DNA of 54,504 bases from Bacteroidaceae bacterium (GTDB lineage: Bacteria > Bacteroidota > Bacteroidia > Bacteroidales > Barnesiellaceae_A). The DNA is taken from the NCBI GenBank assembly GCA_017531985.1, contig JAFXJY010000031.1:1-54504 (forward strand), written 5' to 3'. Below the pieces are notes generated by a model. That model made no database searches and was not told the DNA's origin. It saw only the letters and a program-made list of their open reading frames with translations. The position numbers and the translations under genes are program-made. Positions 5,378 through 13,536 of this stretch are shown here, piece by piece. The first letter of the stretch is position 1. Every line of letters begins with the position of its first letter.

Positions 5378-8314
5378 ATGAAACACGCAGTAAAATATCT
5401 TATAGGAGTGTTGTTATCCATCGTAGCATTGCATGCGGTGGCAGTGCCAACCTTTGTGGGAGCTCGTACCGACTTTCGTGATGAGACCATCTACTTTGTT
5501 ATAACTACACGTTTTTACGACGGCGATCCGGATAATAATACGCAATGTTGGGATAATCAGGAACGTAACGAAGGCGACCCGGCATGGCGTGGCGACTTTA
5601 AGGGACTCATTGAGAAGCTCGATTATATCAAGGCTCTTGGTTTTACAGCTGTGTGGATTACGCCCGTTGTCGAGAATGCATCGGGATATGATTATCATGG
5701 GTATCATGCTTTCAATTTCAGCAAGGTCGACCCGCGATATGAGAGTGAAGATGTCGACTTTCAAGACCTTATCGATGCAGCTCATGCACGAGATATGAAG
5801 ATTATATTAGATATTGTCCTCAATCACACCGGCAACTTCGGTGAAGAAAATCTGTGCCGACTATTTACCCGCAACCCCGATGCCAATCAGGCTACAATCG
5901 AGGAGTGTATGATACCTTACACTGTATCCGATGGAGGTAAATTGCCCGATAATTATCTGGACCTATCGGGCTCGGAACAGTATGCCAAACGTCTGGCACA
6001 GATGAAGAATACCGATGGGCAAAATCATGATGTGAATAACTATTGGCATCATGTGGGTAATGAGTGGAACTGGGATGACTACTCACGCTGGTACGGACAG
6101 ATAGCCGGCGACTGTGTCGACCTCAACACCGAAAATCCTTATGTCAGCAATTATCTCGTTAAGTGCTACGGCGAATTTATAAAGATGGGAGTCGATGGAT
6201 TTCGCATCGATACATCCGGTCACATTTCGCGATTGACCTTCAACAAAGCATTTATACCTCAGTTTCAGGAACTTGCCGAGCAATATAAGGAGCAACGCAA
6301 TAATGGAGCATTCTTCATGTACGGCGAAGTGTGTGCCCGCGAACGCAATGTAACATATCGCAATCACGAAAACTGCTCGCCCTACTTCTACACATGGAAA
6401 GAGTCGAAGGAGTATGCATGGGACGAGAGCGAAACCTCGTGGAATGGTATCGTTGTGCATGAGGGGCAGAAAGGCAACCACACCAATATCACATCGGTCG
6501 ATGCACAAGGTGTCGATTTTCAGGACGATAGAGGTATGCCCGAGTCGAACAATGCCTTCCTTAACGGAAATGACTACCATACCCCCGATTATTCTAAAAA
6601 CTCGGGACTGAGTGTCATAGACTTTCCCATGCATTGGAATTTCCGTACAGCCACAGAGGCATTCAACGTGAAATATGGAGATAAATATTACAACGACGCT
6701 ACATACAATGTAGTATATGTCGACTCGCACGACTATTCGCCCGATGGAGCTCCTGAAAGCACTCGATTTGATCAGAACGAAGATGTGTGGGCTGAGAACT
6801 TGTCGTTGATGTTCTCTTTTCGTGGAATCCCTTGCTTGTATTATGGTTCGGAAATACAATTCCGCAGAGGGTCGGTAATAGATAACGGACCCAATATAGC
6901 ACTGAGTGAGACCGGTCGAGCCTATTTCGGAGGTTACATCAAGGGCGATATTAATGTGACAGATTTTGCTCAATATGAGGACGTTTCGGGCAATATGGCT
7001 GCAACACTGTCGCACCCGTTAGCCATGCACATACAACGGCTCAATCGCATTAGAGCAGCCATACCGGCACTGCGTAAGGGACAATACAGCACCGACGGCT
7101 GTTCGGGCAATTTCGCTTTCAAACGTCGGTACACCGATAGTACGACCGATTCGTATGTATTGGTAAGCATCAGCGGTAATGCAACCTTCTCCAACATTAT
7201 CAATGGTACCTATGTCGATGCTGTTACAGGCGATACCAAGACCGTCACCAACAACTCGCTGACGGTGAGCTGTTCAGGCAAAGGCAACATGCGTGTATAT
7301 GTCCTCAATACCGAAAAAACACCGGCTCCCGGCAAGGTGGGCGATGATGGCAAGTACCTCTATGGCACATCATCGAACAAGGCAACACAACAGGCTTACG
7401 ATGGTACGCAAGAAGAAAAATCGACTGTCAATGGAGGAAGTGACCCGCACCCCGGTATAGAAGAACCCGAAGTACCCACTCCCCCTTCTATGAGCGAAGG
7501 CGAACAAGCTGCATTCTTTGAAAATACGGCCGACTGGAACGGAAAGATACGCACATGGGTGTGGAGCAGTAGCAAAAACTATACGGGTGGTACTTGGCCG
7601 GGCGAATCATCTACCTATCTCGGCAACAATATATGGAAATGGACTTACAACGGTACTGATAAAATACCAGACGGCTCGGGCATCATTTTCAATAACGGCT
7701 CATCACAAACAAGTGACATGGAATGGGTAAATGGCGGTTATTACAATGCCAACGGCTATGTCAAGACCATTGATGGTGCGGGTGAAATACCCGATACCCC
7801 TGACCCCAACCCCGGAGAGACAATGTCGTGGCGTGTCTATTACAATGATACCAACTGGGGTAGTGCAACAGTCTACACATATGTGTGGGATGCCGGTGAT
7901 AACAATAAAGAGTATCTCGGTTCGTGGCCGGGCAAAGCCATGACCAAGAATAGTGATGGCTTGTGGGAAATGACATTCACTACTACCAAGATGCTTACCT
8001 CGCCCATGATTATCTTCAATAATGGTCAGGGTGGCGGCGGTGCCAACCAAACTGCCGACCTTGCATTGATAAACAATGGTGTATATGGATATGAAGGATT
8101 CAGATATACCGGTGTAAGCAGCATCGCAAACGTCGACATGAAGATATATACCTCGAACGGTGTACTCTATATCATCAGTCCTATTGCGACAGACTTGCAC
8201 ATAGTGCGTGCCGATGGCATTTCTATTGCAAAGACGATACATGAGGGATTAAATACGATCGATGACCTATCACGAGGTTTCTATATAATAGGACGTAAAA
8301 AGGTGGTATTGTAA
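5378..8314 (+). CDS. Secreted GH13 alpha-amylase with two starch-binding modules and T9SS tail
   Basis: Hydrolyses alpha-1,4-glucans outside the cell or at its surface. A signal peptide (residues 1-22, ending LHAVA) precedes a GH13 barrel with all four conserved regions: DIVLNH at 145-150, DGFRID at 273-278 (nucleophile D278), GEV with acid/base E317, and SHD with H451 and D452. Two related modules follow at about 711-800 and 816-910, each with a 'W(G)..TVYTYVWD ... GSWPGKAM' style pattern (TWPGES / SWPGKA) and an IIFNNG strand; these look like CBM26-type starch-binding modules. Residues about 912-978 form a type A T9SS sorting domain ending GFYIIGRKKVVL. The tail means export by Sec, then T9SS. 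At 978 residues it is long because of these additions. The gene stands alone with its own terminator; no SusC/SusD pair is nearby. Confidence 0.9.
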   Translation: MKHAVKYLIGVLLSIVALHAVAVPTFVGARTDFRDETIYFVITTRFYDGDPDNNTQCWDNQERNEGDPAWRGDFKGLIEKLDYIKALGFTAVWITPVVENASGYDYHGYHAFNFSKVDPRYESEDVDFQDLIDAAHARDMKIILDIVLNHTGNFGEENLCRLFTRNPDANQATIEECMIPYTVSDGGKLPDNYLDLSGSEQYAKRLAQMKNTDGQNHDVNNYWHHVGNEWNWDDYSRWYGQIAGDCVDLNTENPYVSNYLVKCYGEFIKMGVDGFRIDTSGHISRLTFNKAFIPQFQELAEQYKEQRNNGAFFMYGEVCARERNVTYRNHENCSPYFYTWKESKEYAWDESETSWNGIVVHEGQKGNHTNITSVDAQGVDFQDDRGMPESNNAFLNGNDYHTPDYSKNSGLSVIDFPMHWNFRTATEAFNVKYGDKYYNDATYNVVYVDSHDYSPDGAPESTRFDQNEDVWAENLSLMFSFRGIPCLYYGSEIQFRRGSVIDNGPNIALSETGRAYFGGYIKGDINVTDFAQYEDVSGNMAATLSHPLAMHIQRLNRIRAAIPALRKGQYSTDGCSGNFAFKRRYTDSTTDSYVLVSISGNATFSNIINGTYVDAVTGDTKTVTNNSLTVSCSGKGNMRVYVLNTEKTPAPGKVGDDGKYLYGTSSNKATQQAYDGTQEEKSTVNGGSDPHPGIEEPEVPTPPSMSEGEQAAFFENTADWNGKIRTWVWSSSKNYTGGTWPGESSTYLGNNIWKWTYNGTDKIPDGSGIIFNNGSSQTSDMEWVNGGYYNANGYVKTIDGAGEIPDTPDPNPGETMSWRVYYNDTNWGSATVYTYVWDAGDNNKEYLGSWPGKAMTKNSDGLWEMTFTTTKMLTSPMIIFNNGQGGGGANQTADLALINNGVYGYEGFRYTGVSSIANVDMKIYTSNGVLYIISPIATDLHIVRADGISIAKTIHEGLNTIDDLSRGFYIIGRKKVVL

Positions 8315-8349
8315 TCTTTCGGAGTTTTTTATACCCATTTACACACATC

Positions 8350-8377
8350 AAAAACGTTTGTTAACAGAAACGTTTTT
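8350..8377 (+). terminator. Intrinsic terminator after the amylase gene
   Basis: AAAAACGTTT (8350-8359) pairs with AAACGTTTTT (8368-8377) around an 8-base loop, 36 bases after the amylase stop. The stem itself provides the T-run. The arms contain the same AAACGTTT core as the palindrome at 5245, which may be coincidence. Confidence 0.6.
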
Positions 8378-8514
8378 AAAATGAATATTTGTAGGAGATA
8401 CAGCATCTTTTTGTTTCATTTTTTAAAAAATTAACACGATGCAATTAGACATTTGCAATAATAATCTATTTCTTTGTATCGAAATATTAATAAACATCTA
8501 AAATCTGATACAAA

Positions 8515-9066
8515 ATGAAACATCTCTCAAATTTCAAATCGTGGGCAATGACCGTAGCTGCATTGTGTTTAGCCCTCTTTACGTCGTGTGAAAAAGGTGG
8601 TGATGAGCCAGGAGATTCTGACGATCCTACAAAACAATATGAACTTAAAGCCGTAATAGTAAATTATTCGGTCGATATATCCCAAGATTTCATGGACTTT
8701 TTTGATTTTACTGTCATTCATGGTCTTGATGAAACAGAGGGTGTAAGAGAAAATATTACAGCTAATAGTTGGTCGTTTACAGCCAGATATGGCGATGAAA
8801 TGACGGTTATTCCCGAACGTGTTTTCTGTAAAGTAATAGCCACTCCCAAGAGTGTACTTCCCACGATTGATCCTGATAAAACGTATAATTTCACGTCGGA
8901 CCATGTAATGTCGGTAAATGGAGTACGCAACAACGACCAGACCTCACTTTTAACGACCTCGGGTAATGGATACAAATTCCCTATAAGAGGTAACAAACTG
9001 GAAGAATACCTTGCAAAAGGCGAAAGAACGATTGTCGATTTCAGTAGCACCATAAAATCGGAATAA
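8515..9066 (+). CDS. Lipoprotein of unknown function
   Basis: A 183-residue product beginning MKHLSNFKSWAMTVAALCLA and then LFTSC, a good lipobox with the lipidated cysteine at about residue 25, followed by an acidic, flexible stretch (EKGGDEPGDSDDPTKQ) that often signals surface export of lipoproteins in this phylum. The remaining domain of about 140 residues is beta-rich (YELKAVIVNYSVDI, WSFTARYGDEMTVI) with no recognised catalytic motif. It stands alone between two terminators. A function cannot be assigned. Confidence 0.75.
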   Translation: MKHLSNFKSWAMTVAALCLALFTSCEKGGDEPGDSDDPTKQYELKAVIVNYSVDISQDFMDFFDFTVIHGLDETEGVRENITANSWSFTARYGDEMTVIPERVFCKVIATPKSVLPTIDPDKTYNFTSDHVMSVNGVRNNDQTSLLTTSGNGYKFPIRGNKLEEYLAKGERTIVDFSSTIKSE

Positions 9067-9118
9067 TATCAAACCTATTGATGTAATGCTTGTCGAGCAT
9101 GGCAATAGGCAAGATACA

Positions 9119-9172
9119 AGAGACTGTATCAGAAGAATTTAATACAGATTCTTTGTGATACAGTCTCTTTTT
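9119..9172 (+). terminator. Intrinsic terminator after the lipoprotein gene
   Basis: AGAGACTGTATCA (9119-9131) is the exact reverse complement of TGATACAGTCTCT (9156-9168), followed by TTTT. The 24-base loop can itself fold through AAGAAT/ATTCTT, extending the stem. Confidence 0.8.
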
Positions 9173-9291
9173 ACTATCGGAAGTTACTCTTTACGTTCTA
9201 TCATTTTCTTAATTTTCACACTGCTATCGCCCAATATTAATAGCAGAATAATACCAAGTAGCACAGTAAAAAGACAATTATTCGTGTTTTC

Positions 9292-9322
9292 TTTATTATA
9301 TCAAGTGTTTTTTGTATGTTTG
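9292..9322 (+). promoter_or_regulatory. Bacteroidetes-type promoter for the 9340 gene
   Basis: A -7 box TATGTTTG (9315-9322) lies 19 bases after TTTA (9292-9295), a three-of-four match to the -33 TTTG. Transcription would begin near 9328, which excludes the upstream in-frame ATG at 9316 and supports ATG 9340 as the start. Confidence 0.65.
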
Positions 9323-9339
9323 CAAGAAATAGACAATCG

Positions 9340-10458
9340 ATGAAGAAGAGAATAATTCTATACATTGCCACATTGTTGCTCCTCATGTCCTGTGGTGAGG
9401 AAAAAAATTCGTTTATCATCAAAGGCACACTCAATAACTTGGGTGGCAGACCGTTGTATGCAGTGTATGAAAATAGTGATGGAATTGTCGTAGACACAAT
9501 GCGTCCGTTTGACGGAAAGATAGAAATGCGAGGTGTTTCACCCCATCGTACTGCTATTCAGCTATATGATGCATCGTGGTCGCCCTTTATGCGTCTGTAC
9601 CTATGTAATGGTGAACGTGTAGAATTGAAAGGCGATGCTTCGCTTAAATACGAAATTGAGATGAAGGGAAGTTCACTCAATCGCTCGTTGTGGAAACTGA
9701 TATGCAACAATCACACAATCTTTATGCAGACGGAGACCTCGGGAGTGGGTGTCACTCGTGGGTCGGTGGCATTGGATAAACATGAGCGTTACACAGCTCA
9801 ATACGATTCGGTGCTGATTGACTATATATCTCGGCATGGAGGAAATGAATTGAGTGGCATACTTCTTGTCGATTATCTCTTGCGATATGACAATTACTAT
9901 GTGTGTGACTCGCTGTGGCAAATGCTTGATGTAGAAGCCCAATCGCCATTGGCTGTAACGACAATGCATAGTGTGCAGGAAAAAATGTCGTTCGATACCG
10001 AAAACAATCGACTGCCTTACTTGCGTTACATCGACGATCAGGACTCGCTCTACTATGTCAATCCACGTCATAGCAATGCCAACTTGTTGTGCATATGGAG
10101 TGCCGAAGAGTTGCACTCACAGCAGTGGCATGAGCAACTCGAAGAGTATGCCCAACGTTACAGTAAAGAGGACTTGCAGGTGATAGCACTCTCGTTCGAC
10201 CGAGACACCGCTATATGGCATAGAGCTGTTGAGAATGACACGACCCATGTTGTCGACATGTGGGGCGATGCTATCTACACAAGTAAGGTATTGAGCCAAT
10301 ACAATGTAAGTCGTATGCCTGTATTTATGCTTAGCGATTCGTTGGGGCGTATATTGGTTCGCACATCACAACTGCCCGACAGCGACTTGGATGCCCAGTT
10401 GGACTCACTTGTCAAAGACTGTAAATACACCCTTGAAGAACACATATTCAAACCCTAA
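9340..10458 (+). CDS. DUF4369/thioredoxin-like lipoprotein lacking the CxxC
   Basis: A 372-residue periplasmic lipoprotein: MKKRIILYIATLLLLMSCGE gives lipobox LMSC. Residues after it (SFIIKGTLNNLGGRPLYAVY, then GEVEL-type strands) fit the DUF4369 beta domain seen in TlpA/ResA-like lipoproteins of Bacteroidetes. The C-terminal third has a thioredoxin-fold rhythm (NLLCIWSAEELHSQQW, LQVIALSFDRD, YNVSRMPVFMLSDSLGRIL, with the cis-proline in RMPVF). The active-site position that should read WCxxC reads WSAEELH, so it cannot do thiol-disulfide exchange. Possible roles are as a chaperone or a binding partner. The start is fixed by the promoter at 9292-9322. It precedes the YifB gene by 13 bases, so the two may be cotranscribed. 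Confidence 0.8.
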   Translation: MKKRIILYIATLLLLMSCGEEKNSFIIKGTLNNLGGRPLYAVYENSDGIVVDTMRPFDGKIEMRGVSPHRTAIQLYDASWSPFMRLYLCNGERVELKGDASLKYEIEMKGSSLNRSLWKLICNNHTIFMQTETSGVGVTRGSVALDKHERYTAQYDSVLIDYISRHGGNELSGILLVDYLLRYDNYYVCDSLWQMLDVEAQSPLAVTTMHSVQEKMSFDTENNRLPYLRYIDDQDSLYYVNPRHSNANLLCIWSAEELHSQQWHEQLEEYAQRYSKEDLQVIALSFDRDTAIWHRAVENDTTHVVDMWGDAIYTSKVLSQYNVSRMPVFMLSDSLGRILVRTSQLPDSDLDAQLDSLVKDCKYTLEEHIFKP

Positions 10459-10471
10459 AACCTGATAACAA

Positions 10472-12010
10472 ATGCTTGTCAAAGTATTCGGAGCGGCTAT
10501 GCAAGGCATTGATGCCATTGTCGTAACTATTGAAGTCAATTGCTCAAAGGGTATCAGATTTCTTATGGTGGGACTTCCCGATGCAGCCGTAAAAGAGAGC
10601 CACGAACGCATACAATCGGCACTGTCGCATAACAATTATAAGTTACCACGCAGACAAGTTATAGTCAACATGTCTCCTGCCGACATCCGCAAGGAGGGAG
10701 CTGCCTATGACCTGCCATTGGCAATAGGATTGTTGGCTGCCGATGAGCAAATTTCGGCCGACAAACTTCCGCGTTACATGCTCATGGGCGAGTTGTCGCT
10801 CGATGGTTCTATCCTTCCCATTAAGGGGACATTGCCTATGGCCATCAAAGCTCGTGAGATGGGTTTTGAAGGTCTTATAGTACCGCAGGAGAATGTGCGT
10901 GAAGCTGCTGTGGTCAACAACCTTAATGTATATGGTGTGAAACATCTGGTCGAAGTTATTGAATTCTTCGATGGAAAACGTACATTGGAACCCACTATCT
11001 TCGATACGCGTGCTGAATTTTATGCTACATACAACAAGACCGACCTCGACTTCTGTGATGTAAAGGGGCAGGAAAATGTAAAACGAGCCTTTGAGGTAGC
11101 AGCGGCCGGTGGTCACAACATTATACTTGTAGGACCTCCTGGTGCAGGCAAGTCGATGATGGCCAAGCGTTTGCCTTCAATCTTACCTCCTCTCACTCTG
11201 CAAGAAGCTCTCGAAACTACCAAGATACACAGCGTTGCAGGCAAGATGCGAAGTGGTGAGTCACTGTTGTCGCAACGACCTTTCCGAGCTCCACACCACA
11301 CTATTTCGAGTGTGGCTCTTGTAGGAGGTGGTGTATATCCTCAGCCCGGTGAAATATCGTTGGCTCATAACGGAGTCCTTTTTCTCGACGAGTTACCCGA
11401 GTTCAGCCGGCAAGTCCTCGAAGTGATGCGTCAACCGCTCGAAGATCGTAAAATAACCGTTTCACGAGCCAAGTACACCATCGAATACCCCGCCGGGGTA
11501 ATGCTTGTGGCATCGATGAATCCTTGTCCTTGTGGTTACTATAATCATCCCTCACGCGAGTGTATATGTGCTCCCGGAGCTGTGCAACGTTACCTCAACA
11601 AAATATCAGGTCCGCTACTCGATCGCATTGACATTCAAGTTGAAATCGTACCTGTCCCATTTGAGAAAATATCGTCGACACAACCCTCCGAACCGAGTAG
11701 TATCATCCGCGAACGAGTGGTACATGCTCGTGAGTTGCAAGCTATCCGATTTGCTAATGAACCGGGGGTGTACTGCAATGCCCAGATGAACACTCGCATG
11801 CTCAATCGGTATGCCGTACCCGATAAGGAGGGGCTGAAACGACTAAAAATTGCTATGGAACGTTTCAACCTTTCGGCACGAGCCTACGACCGCATACTTA
11901 AAGTAGCACGAACTATTGCCGACCTTGCTTGTAGTGATGAGATTACCGTTGAACACATCAGCGAGGCTATCAACTATCGCAACCTCGACCGTGCAGGATG
12001 GGCAGGATAA
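10472..12010 (+). CDS. comM: YifB/ComM-family Mg-chelatase-like AAA+ ATPase
   Basis: The ComM family forms hexameric helicases that promote branch migration during integration of DNA taken up by transformation; many non-competent bacteria also carry it. The N-terminal domain (MLVKVFGAAMQGIDAIVVTI, PRRQVIVNMSPADIRKEGA) is the ChlI-like domain of the family. The AAA+ domain has Walker A GPPGAGKS at residues 221-228, then RPFRAPHHTISSVALVGGG and the Walker B strand NGVLFLDELPEF. The C-terminal Mg-chelatase domain contains NPCPCGYYNHPSREC and the cysteine cluster typical of YifB. At 512 residues the length is usual. Confidence 0.93.
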   Translation: MLVKVFGAAMQGIDAIVVTIEVNCSKGIRFLMVGLPDAAVKESHERIQSALSHNNYKLPRRQVIVNMSPADIRKEGAAYDLPLAIGLLAADEQISADKLPRYMLMGELSLDGSILPIKGTLPMAIKAREMGFEGLIVPQENVREAAVVNNLNVYGVKHLVEVIEFFDGKRTLEPTIFDTRAEFYATYNKTDLDFCDVKGQENVKRAFEVAAAGGHNIILVGPPGAGKSMMAKRLPSILPPLTLQEALETTKIHSVAGKMRSGESLLSQRPFRAPHHTISSVALVGGGVYPQPGEISLAHNGVLFLDELPEFSRQVLEVMRQPLEDRKITVSRAKYTIEYPAGVMLVASMNPCPCGYYNHPSRECICAPGAVQRYLNKISGPLLDRIDIQVEIVPVPFEKISSTQPSEPSSIIRERVVHARELQAIRFANEPGVYCNAQMNTRMLNRYAVPDKEGLKRLKIAMERFNLSARAYDRILKVARTIADLACSDEITVEHISEAINYRNLDRAGWAG

Positions 12011-12041
12011 CTTATGTATTTCATCAACTTCATTGTAAACT

Positions 12042-12518
12042 ATGAATCAATCGCATCCAATTATCTGTCGCATTACGATGGGAACATCTCTTGACGTAGA
12101 TACCATTACACAATTTCAGGTGAATATGGCTCATGAGTCGGAGGGAACTATACTTGATTATGACAAGGTACACAAGGGAGTATCGGCAGTTGTGAACGAT
12201 GCTTCCAAAGGCTACTATCTGATTGCAAGCATTGAGAATATTCCTATTGGCAGCCTTATGCTCACTCGCGAATGGAGCGACTGGAACAATTGCTGGTACT
12301 GGTGGGTGCAGAGTGTGTATGTAGTTCCTCAGTACCGTGGCAAGGGTGTATATAGAGCTATGTACGATGAGGTAAAGGCAATGGCACGAGAGCAAGGAGT
12401 ATCGCAGATACGCCTATATGTCGATAAGAACAACCTATCGGCACAGATGGTGTACAGACGGCTGGGGATGGATGAGTGCCACTATCTGATGTATGAGGAG
12501 GAAATACAATCTCGATAA
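12042..12518 (+). CDS. GNAT-family N-acetyltransferase
   Basis: A 158-residue single-domain GNAT. The acetyl-CoA site, motif A, is clear: SVYVVPQYRGKGVYRAMY, with Q-x-x-G-x-G/A carried as QYRGKG. Motif B is IRLYVDKNNLSAQMVYRRLG, the usual N-x-x-A-x-x-x-Y followed by the final strand. It transfers an acetyl group from acetyl-CoA to an unknown amine substrate in the cytoplasm. It follows the YifB gene by 31 bases on the same strand, but no functional link is apparent. Confidence 0.85.
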   Translation: MNQSHPIICRITMGTSLDVDTITQFQVNMAHESEGTILDYDKVHKGVSAVVNDASKGYYLIASIENIPIGSLMLTREWSDWNNCWYWWVQSVYVVPQYRGKGVYRAMYDEVKAMAREQGVSQIRLYVDKNNLSAQMVYRRLGMDECHYLMYEEEIQSR

Positions 12519-12597
12519 TCTTCGTTTTTATTCTTTTTTTATAGAAACATTGCCACAATCATTTGCCCTGCGGAGGTGTATTTTCAGAAAAAATATC

Positions 12598-12605
12598 TAC
12601 CTTTG
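12598..12605 (+). promoter_or_regulatory. -7 promoter box TACCTTTG
   Basis: This exact match to TAnnTTTG lies 66 bases before the ATG at 12671, in the correct orientation. No good TTTG is seen at the -33 distance, so the call rests on the -7 box. Transcription would begin near 12611. Confidence 0.5.
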
Positions 12606-12637
12606 CAAGCCTTAATTTAATAACACACTGCCAATGA

Positions 12638-12655
12638 TATACCCGCAAGGGTGTG
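12638..12655 (+). promoter_or_regulatory. GNRA-tetraloop hairpin in the leader
   Basis: TATACCC and GGGTGTG form a 7-bp stem with two G:U pairs, closed by the tetraloop GCAA. It lies inside the predicted 60-base leader of the 12671 gene and ends 15 bases before the ATG, where it could affect translation or message stability. Confidence 0.4.
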
Positions 12656-12670
12656 ATGTAGATAACGAAA

Positions 12671-13333
12671 ATGCCTAAACCTGAATTGATTGTCATGCTT
12701 ACATGGCATGATTATACCGTAGATAATGCGATAGAAATCTTTGAACAATGCCGTTGTTCCGATGCCCTCTATTGGGGTATCAAAGAGCATTCTTTACCTG
12801 TCGAGAAGATGAAGGAACTCTTTGCCATGATGAAGAGTTGTAGCAAGACTACCATTCTTGAAGTCGTAGCCTACACTGAGCAGGAGGGGTTGGCAGGTGC
12901 TTCGTTGGCTGTCGAGTGTGGTTGTGATATTCTGTTAGGTACGAAGTTTTACGACTCAATCAATCGTTTCTGTATCGAGCATAACATGAAGTATATGCCC
13001 TTTGTTGGAGAGATAGAGGGTCGACCCTCGGTGTTGAGTGGGAATATTGATGACCTTATTGATGAGGCACAGTCATATATCGCCAAGGGTGTGTATGGAA
13101 TTAATCTATTAGGATACCGTTACACAGGCGATGCAACGGCTCTCAATAGGGCTTTTCTACAACATATCGATGCTCCTGTGTGTCTGGCAGGTAGCATTAA
13201 TAGCTATGAGCGACTGGACGAGATAAAAGAGTTGCAACCTTGGGCTTTCACGATAGGTAGTGCTTTCTTTGAGAAAAAATTTGGAGACACAATCAGTGAA
13301 CAGATCAACCGCGTGATTGACTATATGTTATAA
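12671..13333 (+). CDS. TIM-barrel-like protein of unknown function
   Basis: A 220-residue soluble protein with no export signal. Alternating strand/helix segments resemble a small (beta/alpha)8 barrel: LIVMLTWHDYTVDNAIEIFE, DALYWGIKE, KTTILEVVAYTE, CDILLGTKFYDS, MKYMPFVGEI, VYGINLLGYRY, APVCLAGSINSYERL, AFTIGSAFFEKKFG. The last two segments (GSI ... IGSAF) look like the C-terminal phosphate-binding loops of KDPG aldolase / NanE / ThiE-like barrels, suggesting a phosphorylated substrate. The exact enzyme was not recognised. Its own promoter (12598) and a leader hairpin suggest independent expression. Confidence 0.75.
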   Translation: MPKPELIVMLTWHDYTVDNAIEIFEQCRCSDALYWGIKEHSLPVEKMKELFAMMKSCSKTTILEVVAYTEQEGLAGASLAVECGCDILLGTKFYDSINRFCIEHNMKYMPFVGEIEGRPSVLSGNIDDLIDEAQSYIAKGVYGINLLGYRYTGDATALNRAFLQHIDAPVCLAGSINSYERLDEIKELQPWAFTIGSAFFEKKFGDTISEQINRVIDYML

Positions 13334-13373
13334 CCCGTTTTCGGTATTCTTCTCAACATTTTCAGCATTAAGA

Positions 13374-13405
13374 TTTCGCTTTTCGGGGACAAAACGCTAT
13401 CTTTG
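13374..13405 (+). promoter_or_regulatory. Promoter of mutS
   Basis: TTTC (13374-13377), 20 bases, then TATCTTTG (13398-13405): three of four and a full match to the Bacteroidetes consensus. Transcription would start at about 13410-13412, right at the base of the folded leader. Confidence 0.7.
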
Positions 13406-13415
13406 CGGTAAACCG

Positions 13416-13489
13416 CCAAGATACTTTCACTTGCTGTGAAAATTATTCAAGCGAACTTGATATTTCTCGCTCGTTTATCACTATCTTGG
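13416..13489 (+). ncRNA. Branched leader RNA upstream of mutS
   Basis: CCAAGATA (13416-13423) pairs exactly with TATCTTGG (13482-13489). Inside this 8-bp closing helix are a perfect hairpin TTTCAC/GTGAAA (13425-13430 / 13436-13441) and a second hairpin with two mutually exclusive pairings: TCAAG/CTTGA (13447-13451 / 13456-13460), or AGCGA/TCGCT (13450-13454 / 13467-13471). This makes a three-way junction beginning within a few bases of the predicted transcript start, 47 bases before the mutS ATG. It resembles a cis-regulatory RNA, but no known riboswitch class was recognised. Confidence 0.45.
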
Positions 13490-13536
13490 TATGATATAAC
13501 CCGGCTTTGTATGAACACCAATAACATCCCCTCGAT

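Noticed and set aside
6083..7015. 310-codon open frame on the minus strand inside the amylase gene
   Set aside because: It is fully inside the GH13 catalytic domain on the opposite strand; the translation is rich in Cys/Ile/Val without domain structure. GH13 motifs confirm the plus strand.
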